Of a stretch of 64,000 bases of DNA, positions 57,691 through 64,000 are shown one piece after another (within the stretch, counting starts at the first letter, position 1; the number at the start of each line of letters is the position of its first letter). A model generated the notes under the pieces. The model had not been told where the DNA came from and made no database searches. It saw only the letters and a program-made list of their open reading frames with translations. The stretch lies in contig CM075767.1 in NCBI GenBank assembly GCA_037974665.1, positions 3,939,501 to 4,003,500 of the forward strand, given 5' to 3'. The translations under genes were made by a program, and so were the position numbers. This DNA comes from Ehretia macrophylla. Its lineage: Eukaryota > Streptophyta > Magnoliopsida > Boraginales > Ehretiaceae.

Positions 57691-59455
57691 TGTGACTGTA
57701 TTTGCAGCACTCAAATATATTTGCATCTTAACTTAGGAATAATTGAAATACTTTGATACTTTTGATGCAATGTAGGAGAATACCAGAAAGTGGAAGTTCA
57801 GACTCAAAACGATCCAAAATACAAGTCAAGAAGTGAAGAATGGGAAAAACACGAGAACCGGTAGAAAAATGGAGTCTTTAGAGTCTGAATTTGGCCTAAA
57901 CTAGCGCATAATCAGACTCGGAACGCTGAAAATAGCCTAGAAACGCCTTGGTCAACGCTCGATCAAAGCCCGGTCAAAAGTCAAACTTCCAGCGCAGAAA
58001 GTCAACAAAAGGGTGCTCGAGCGCCCTACATAGAAAATTCCACCAACTTTTAGAAGAAAACACGTGGTAAAAATTCAGCGATGGAGCAGATGGGCGCTCG
58101 AACGCACATTCTTGGTGCTCGAGCGCACCTACAGAAGATTCCGAAAGCGCCACATGGCGCGCTACAATTTGACGCAGCAGAGGCACGCACTCGAGCGCTC
58201 GAGTGCGCCTCTGAAATTTTGTCTATAAATAGTCCCCCTCCCTCCGAATTTTGTAATTAATTTTAGATTTTGGTTATTTTTAATCAATTTCGGAGTTAAT
58301 TCAAGTTAGTTTTTAGTGTTAGTTGTAGTTAATTAGTAGGATACGGGAAAAATCCCACCTAAGTGGTTCTGATTTAGGGAAATTTGGCCCGAATAGCTAC
58401 TTTTAGGGGGGAAGTCCGACCCTAGTAGTTATTATCCAGGGGAGGTTCTGCCCGAATAGCTTTTAATAGGAAAACTCTTATTTAGGGGAAACTCATCCTT
58501 AGTAGTTTTTATTCGGGGAAAATTAGCTCTGCTCGAATAGCTACTTTACGTCAGACCTCTGCTCAAATTTCAGGGATCAGAAATACGCGTTCGTTTATAC
58601 GAGGGAACCTTTCTTGACTCTCTTTTATTTACATAACTAGTAATTCATTTATGTCTAAGTAGATTGATATATAGGAGAGAATATTATAAATGTTAGTCTT
58701 TTAATATACGGTCTCGAATTCAGATTATACACTTTAAATGCAATACATGGCTTGTTTTAATTCAGTAATGTCTTTCATATGTAATACTTTTCAGTAGATG
58801 TATGATTGCTTTACTATTATTATTGTCTTTCATAACGTAATGCTTTTAAGTAGATGTTATGTTAGCTTTACTTTCATGCCATGTATCCAAGTTTTAAAAG
58901 AGAATCAAATAGCTTGACAAACTTAAAAGATTCCAAAGGACTATAGGTAATGCTTTTAAGTAGACTATAGTTTCTAGACTAGAAATGAGAAGTTGATTGC
59001 TTAGTTGAAACAGACCTTTTACGCCAGGTTGCAAGGACAGATCCATACGAATGATGGAACGGCACCTACATCAGAGCTAGTAATCGGGATTTTAATAGGC
59101 TAAGTTAATTGACTAGGTTAATGCTTGTGGCTTAACCTCTTGCATAGAAGTAGATAATCTTGAATACCGAGCCTAGATTAATTGTCTCCTTTACATATTC
59201 AACCCCTAGATCACTACCCCTTGTATTCATATTTAGTTAGTTTAATTTAGTTGTAGTATAATCAAAACGCCCTGTATAAACTGTTACACTTCCACTTTAA
59301 ACACTTTCGCACTTCACTTCACCAACTTGCTAATGTGTTTCCCTGTGGTACGATTCCGCACTCAAAGCACACTACACTACAAGATCCGTGCACTTGCGGG
59401 TATTTAAACTTGATTGTTTTTACACCGATTTTTACACACACAACTGATCACACCA
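57691..59455 (+). repeat. 5' LTR of element D
   Basis: The LTR runs from TGTGACTGTATTTGCAGC to CACACCA and is homologous to the F LTR (15820-17666) in reverse. CTCGAGCG-type motifs lie at 58015-58215, including the perfect 20-bp palindrome gcactcgagcgctcgagtgc at 58187-58206. Imperfect tandem units of 'cccgaatagcta...tta' lie at 58350-58560. Confidence 0.8.
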
Positions 59456-59461
59456 AGTTTT

Positions 59462-59478
59462 TGGCGCTGTTGCCGAGG
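59462..59478 (+). other. Primer-binding site of element D
   Basis: TGGCGCTGTTGCCGAGG, a tRNA-Asp complement with two changes, follows the LTR by six bases. Confidence 0.8.
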
Positions 59479-59908
59479 AAGCACGATCTAGTTTAGCTTT
59501 TGAATTAAACTGTGAACTTGTTTTAAATGTTGTAATTATTGTCTATATTTGTTAAATTGTATAAATTCTACTTGTAAAGTATTTTGCACATAGTTTATAA
59601 ATTTGAATATTGTCTGTATTATAGTTGCACATGAATTGTTTATATTATACTTTGTTAAAATAGCTTGCATATATACTTAGCTTAATTTCTGTCTTTAATT
59701 AAAGTACTTAGTTTAAATTCTGTATTTATTTTCAGTACTTAGTTTACTTTCTGTATTTAGTTTAGCGTACTTAGCTTATTTCCTGTCGTCACTTATTGCA
59801 CTTAGCTATAGTTTATTTTGCATGCACGGGCATCGTTCCTTAAATCCGAAACTCGCCCAGTTTGATCCTGAGCCCCAGAAAACCCCGCGAAAGAGAGTCT
59901 AAGTCCCG

Positions 59909-61105
59909 ATGGCGGAACAAGAAAGAAATATTCAAAACATACCGCCTCTTCCTATAGCTCAACCTGTTAACCGACCTGTTAATCGACCCGTTGACCCACA
60001 AATGACTCTTCGTCAACATTTCTCTCCGGGTGATTACAATCTTGAATTTGCCATAGCCCCACCGGCTCTTGGCAATGTTAACTTTGAGCTTAAGTTAGGG
60101 ACCATTTCGAATATGCCTTCTTTTTATGGGAAGAACAACGAAAGCCCTCACGCTCACATCATATAATTCTTCGAGGCATGTTCTATGATTCACATCCCTA
60201 ATGTGAGCCGTGAGATTATTCAATTGTGTATGTTTTCATTTTCCTTAAAAGACAAAGCCAAACAATGGTTCAATCATTTGGACGCAGGGGTTATTATATC
60301 TTGGGAAGAACTTGTTCAGAAATTTTTACATAGGTTCTTCCCAATGGCAAAAACTACCACTCTTCGAACTGACATCATGACATTTGCTCAATCGGACTTA
60401 GAACCTTTTCATGAAGCTTGGGAAAGATTTATTGATCTTAGGAATCAGTGTCCTCGCCATGGGTTTGCCCGTCACGAACTCTTGCATTATTTCTTTTCTT
60501 ACACCTCAGCAGAAAGTGATGGTAAATGCAATGAGTAATGGAGGTTTCTATAACCTCACAGCAGACGAAGCTTGGAGTAGAATTGAAAATATAGCTGAAG
60601 ATTCTCTTTAGAACACAACTATAGATAGAGAAACTAGAAGCATCCACAACCCCCAAAAGAGGGCATTGTTCGAGGTTAACTCTAACTCCAACACCCAATT
60701 GACCGACAAAGTAGATGCCATCAACTAGAAAAATTCATGTCTCTAGGGTCTACTTCTTCACAAGCTCCTCAAATCACAGAAATTTGTGATGTATGTTCTG
60801 CAGTAGATCACTCTACTCTAGACTATCCAATCAGTTCACAATTTCCTGAATTCATGCAAGAACAAGTCTTCGCCACTCAAGGATATACAAGGAATTACAA
60901 TCCATATTCAAACACGTATAATCCTGGTTGGCGAGACAACCCTGTATTTTCGTGGCGACAAGGGAATCATAAAACTCAGTTTCCTCAACAACAAAATTAG
61001 AAAAGACAAGGAAACTATGAGCCTCAATAGCAATATCAGAGGCCACAAAACTCTAAACCTTCTGGTTTGTACCAAGTTCAAAAAGAACCATTCCAAACAC
61101 AACAA
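59909..61105 (+). pseudogene. Element D Athila-like gag, degenerate
   Basis: The frame starts MAEQERNIQNIPPLPIAQPV at 59909 and includes SPGDYNLEFAIAPPALGNV. It hits TAA at 60164, where F reads Gln, and continues as 60185-60538: FSFSLKDKAKQWFNHLDAG, WEELVQKFLHRFFPMAK and PFHEAWERFIDLRNQCP. After a frameshift comes DEAWSRIENIAEDSL and a TAG at 60609. 60737-61000 carries CDVCSAVDHSTLDY and the Tyr/Asn/Gln-rich tail. Stops and frameshifts exclude function. Confidence 0.75.
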
Positions 61106-61532
61106 CAATTAATGACACTTTAGCAACAACATTTATCAACACACTTTATAACTTATAATGTAACACAAATATACAAGCATATATTTAACATTAAGGAAGT
61201 AAAGCAAACAAATAACCCACGAAGAAAGGCAGCCCTTACAACACAACATTCAATCAACGCTAATATCAACATTTAACCATACTTACAACCACATTTAGCA
61301 ACACTTTTATCAACACCTTTTGTAACTTACATTACTAAGCAAATACCCCAACGTTTATATAGCATTTAAGGAATAAAGCAAGCATTTTAACCTCACAAAA
61401 GGGCAGCCAAGAGATTGCTACAGTGGCTGGCTGGCACTATAGTAACCGACCAATGCTGGAAAATTATAGCTAGCACAACACACACACACACCCCTCCTAA
61501 CCTTGTTTCCAAGCCTCTAAAACATGCTATGA

Positions 61533-61566
<34 letters not shown>

Positions 61567-62404
61567 GCATATGAACTACATATCTAAGCTAGGAATGAAG
61601 ATTAACTACATTTCTAAGCTACAAATTCAACTATAACACATTAAAGTCAACACATTTAGTGTTTCATTCTAGTTCTAATGCATATATATTACTCTAAACT
61701 CACTACTAATCAAGAATACTTGCAAAAATAACAACTATAACACAAATATATGAGTTCATAACCAAAAATGCAAACTTTAAAGCTTTAGATTTGAAAGCCC
61801 TTCACTTTAATGGTAGAAAATGAAAGAACAAACAAGAATGAGCTAAGCTTGAGCAAGTTCCACTTCCAATTTGGCCCTAAATGGAAGCTTCTTCTTCAAT
61901 TTCACCCAAATCTCAAAGCACTAACTATTCTAATTTTCCTCTATTTCTTCTCCTCTCACCCGATTTTCTCTATCCCTTTGCTCTTGTTTTTGTTGCTTTG
62001 TTTTATTATATGCAATGGTCAAATGCAAGGTCAAATGCTAAGTCAAATTTTAAGTCAATAATGGTAGACAAATATCTAAAAGAGGTAAAAGACCACTTAT
62101 GCAATGACTTTTATGTTAATGCCAAGCTTGTCCTACTAGGTAAAATATCTAAAGTGTTGAAAGACTATTAATTCATTAACAATTCCAATAATGATGACCT
62201 TGTCCTAGTTTGTCAAATTAAATGAAATGTCAATTAAATTCTAAACACACGAACTCTACATGCGCATTTTACTTACCAACACTAAGTAAATCACTTAAAT
62301 GCACATATTACTTCAAATAACAATTAAAGCAAGTAAACGTACATATTATGTACCAAAATAAATAAAACAATTAATGCACAGAAAATTCATGCTCGGGTGT
62401 TACA
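61106..62404 (-). mobile_element. Tekay-like LTR, minus orientation, truncated
   Basis: The minus strand starts TGTAACACCCGAGCATGAATT at 62404 and resembles the start of the N1 LTRs. Near its inner end a roughly 150-bp segment is tandemly duplicated with divergence (about 61105-61250 and 61255-61410, both ending in 'gggcagcc'). A short (CA)n-(TA)n microsatellite lies at 61533-61566. The plus frames at 61415-62171 are incidental. Confidence 0.6.
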
Positions 62405-62459
62405 AAATTATTGTCTTTGAAATAATAAATCCATCCAAAGAAATATTTTTCGAGAAACT

Positions 62460-63230
62460 CTAGTAGCATAACAAATTTGTGATGAAGTCATCTTATGCTT
62501 CAGCAATAAGTAGCTTCATATTTGATATACTATGTACAAAGTTTGACATTGCACAAACTGTAAAGTGTTACGAGCGAATGTCAATCTAATCCAAATTAAG
62601 AATATTGGATAATACTATTATATATATCCTAAAGTACTTTTGAAGCACTTAAGATATAAATTTTGGTTTATGGAGGGGTAAACTTTGTGGTGACAGATTT
62701 ACTAGTTCAGATGTTTTTTTTATCTAAAATTAATAACAGAATGTCTATGTTGGGGTTCATGTTTAGTTATCGTGGGAGCACAGTTAGTTAGCAAGGTTCT
62801 AAGCGAACTGTATATTCCATTACATACATTTGTCCTTTGTAATATTTGATATTGCAAAAGAAGTTGTTTGGATTGAAATAATCATACACGCTGATAGTGG
62901 TTCCTACCGTTATGGTTCCTATCGTTATGTTGTGACGCTTTTGTATTACACCTATAACGGAGCTATTGTAGAAGCTTATGGAATCTAGGTCTCACTGTAT
63001 GTCCAAACATTTGGAAAAGTGCCTGCATCTTCATGTGTTGTATCTGTAGCCTAAAATAATATTGTGATATGTTATTGCGGACAACGACCATATCTCTTGA
63101 TGTAGTTGACCCACGTACCATAGCTATGAATCAGTCACAGCTAGATCCTCATCTTGAGAAGACGAATATGCAATATCATTGAGTGTTGTGCTAATACTAT
63201 GTAATATAATGTTAATGCAATGTGAGAGAT
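62460..63230 (+). pseudogene. Copia polyprotein C-terminal relic
   Basis: Broken frames keep the order of a copia RT-RNase H end: YASAISSFIFDILCTKFDIA (62495-62554), then ILVYGGVNFVV, SYRGSTVS, and a KHLEKCLHLH-like remnant of the 'KHIE.KYH' motif near 63005-63035. Many in-frame stops are present. It directly precedes the LTR at 63231 and so belongs to the same element. Confidence 0.6.
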
Positions 63231-64000
63231 TGTTAGATATATGCCCTAATGCTACATATTTGGATGACATAATTTGGTGGATTTTGACATTAACTTGTAC
63301 TTTAAGGCAATATTGTCTATGTGTTTGTATAACATATTGACATTCTAATGACATTCATATACTCCATCTTTTTCATATGAATGTATCCCTAATGTTTTTC
63401 ATGGAAGAAATATATTTTGAAAATGTTTAGAATATCTTGGCATGTTTCTTTAACATGATAAACATTCAAATATATTCATAATCCTTAGATTATTGTATTG
63501 GGCCTAAGATAATCGATTATGGACTATCACATGTGTTGTTACCTTTGATTAATATTTGATATTAATGATAAAGGATGGTGAGTCACGTGCCATAAAAGCA
63601 TAGGATGCGATTAGCAAAGTGTGAATGATAATTAATGGAATAGATCATTGAATGTGACATGAATAATAAATTACATGACTTTGGATTAATAATTTATTAT
63701 TCGTTGCGATTGTGTATGTAATCCTTTGACTTGAGAAATTACGATTGTCATATGTATTAGGGTTTAATACTTGCGCTTGGACAATATCAATCTTTATCAA
63801 TAAAGATAGGTTACGGCCTTATGCGGATTATGCGTCTAGTATAGGGATTGACATGTAATTATCAAGAGAGGATCCGTTAACTTCTAGCGTGAGGCGATGT
63901 CCTATGTGATCTAATTTCGGTTGTAGCATGAGGAAGTCCTTGGCCAAGGCATGAATTATGGAAAAGAGTTTTTCCATGGTTGTCATCTTTCATTCCACTG
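63231..64000 (+). repeat. Copia 3' LTR, running off the window
   Basis: The sequence starts TGTTAGATATATGCCCTAATGC after a purine-rich 'gtgagaga' tract and matches 19862-20600 throughout ('gataaaggatgg', 'ggccaaggc', 'tttttccatgg'). The end lies beyond 64000. Confidence 0.72.

Larger units (their letters stand above)
57691..61105 (+). mobile_element. 3'-truncated Athila-like element D
   Basis: The element consists of an LTR (57691-59455), a tRNA-Asp primer-binding site (59462-59478), a leader and a gag. It is the plus-strand sister of element F. It ends inside gag near 61105 where a minus-strand Tekay-like LTR begins. No pol is present. Confidence 0.78.

Noticed and set aside
61881..62171. 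96-aa plus-strand frame with a hydrophobic segment
   Set aside because: It lies antisense in a Tekay-like LTR; no promoter, splice or homology support.

Overview
The window is eukaryotic nuclear DNA from a plant, most likely a eudicot with a repeat-rich genome. The evidence is primer-binding sites of the plant tRNA-Asp and initiator tRNA-Met kinds, Athila-, Tekay/Del- and Tat-like gag fragments, copia relics, MITEs with target-site duplications (TSDs), and one gene with small GT-AG exons. No tRNA, rRNA, CRISPR or bacterial-style operon was seen. Lineage names rest on reading motifs by eye, not on searches.

Layout. 1-29 kb is a stack of nested retrotransposons. It holds Tekay-like LTR pieces, a pol-deleted Ty3/gypsy family in three copies (A, B and C; B is complete with its TSD at 4121-7697), and a LINE-like element carrying only ORF1 whose 3' tail occurs three times. 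It also holds two minus-strand Athila-like elements, F (12981-17666) and E (17667-29063), which are interrupted by two solo LTRs (13641-14475 and 23270-27202, both with perfect 5-bp TSDs) and a copia LTR. 29.1-37.4 kb holds exons of a FAR1/Ulp1-like gene split by a complete gag-only Tekay-like element, N1 (29709-36439, TSD ATAGT). 38-40.5 kb holds a decayed minus-strand gene with a related exon.

41014-52742 (minus) is the only convincing intact host gene. It has 11 exons whose phases all agree and encodes 353 aa: a plastid-targeting-like N-terminus, a ferredoxin-like CX2CX2C...CP iron-sulfur motif, and a metallo-beta-lactamase fold. Its introns hold MITEs and a copia relic, and a 684-bp Mutator-like foldback MITE lies 70 bp upstream of its ATG.

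53.9-64 kb is again retroelement: a Tat-like gag relic, an LTR fragment, an Athila-like LTR (G), a plus-strand Athila-like element (D) with degenerate gag, a Tekay-like LTR, and a copia polyprotein relic running into its LTR at the right edge.

Common theme: no LTR element here with recognisable gag retains reverse transcriptase or integrase, and several share the same deletion or stop codon. This points to amplification of non-autonomous families by partners elsewhere in the genome.
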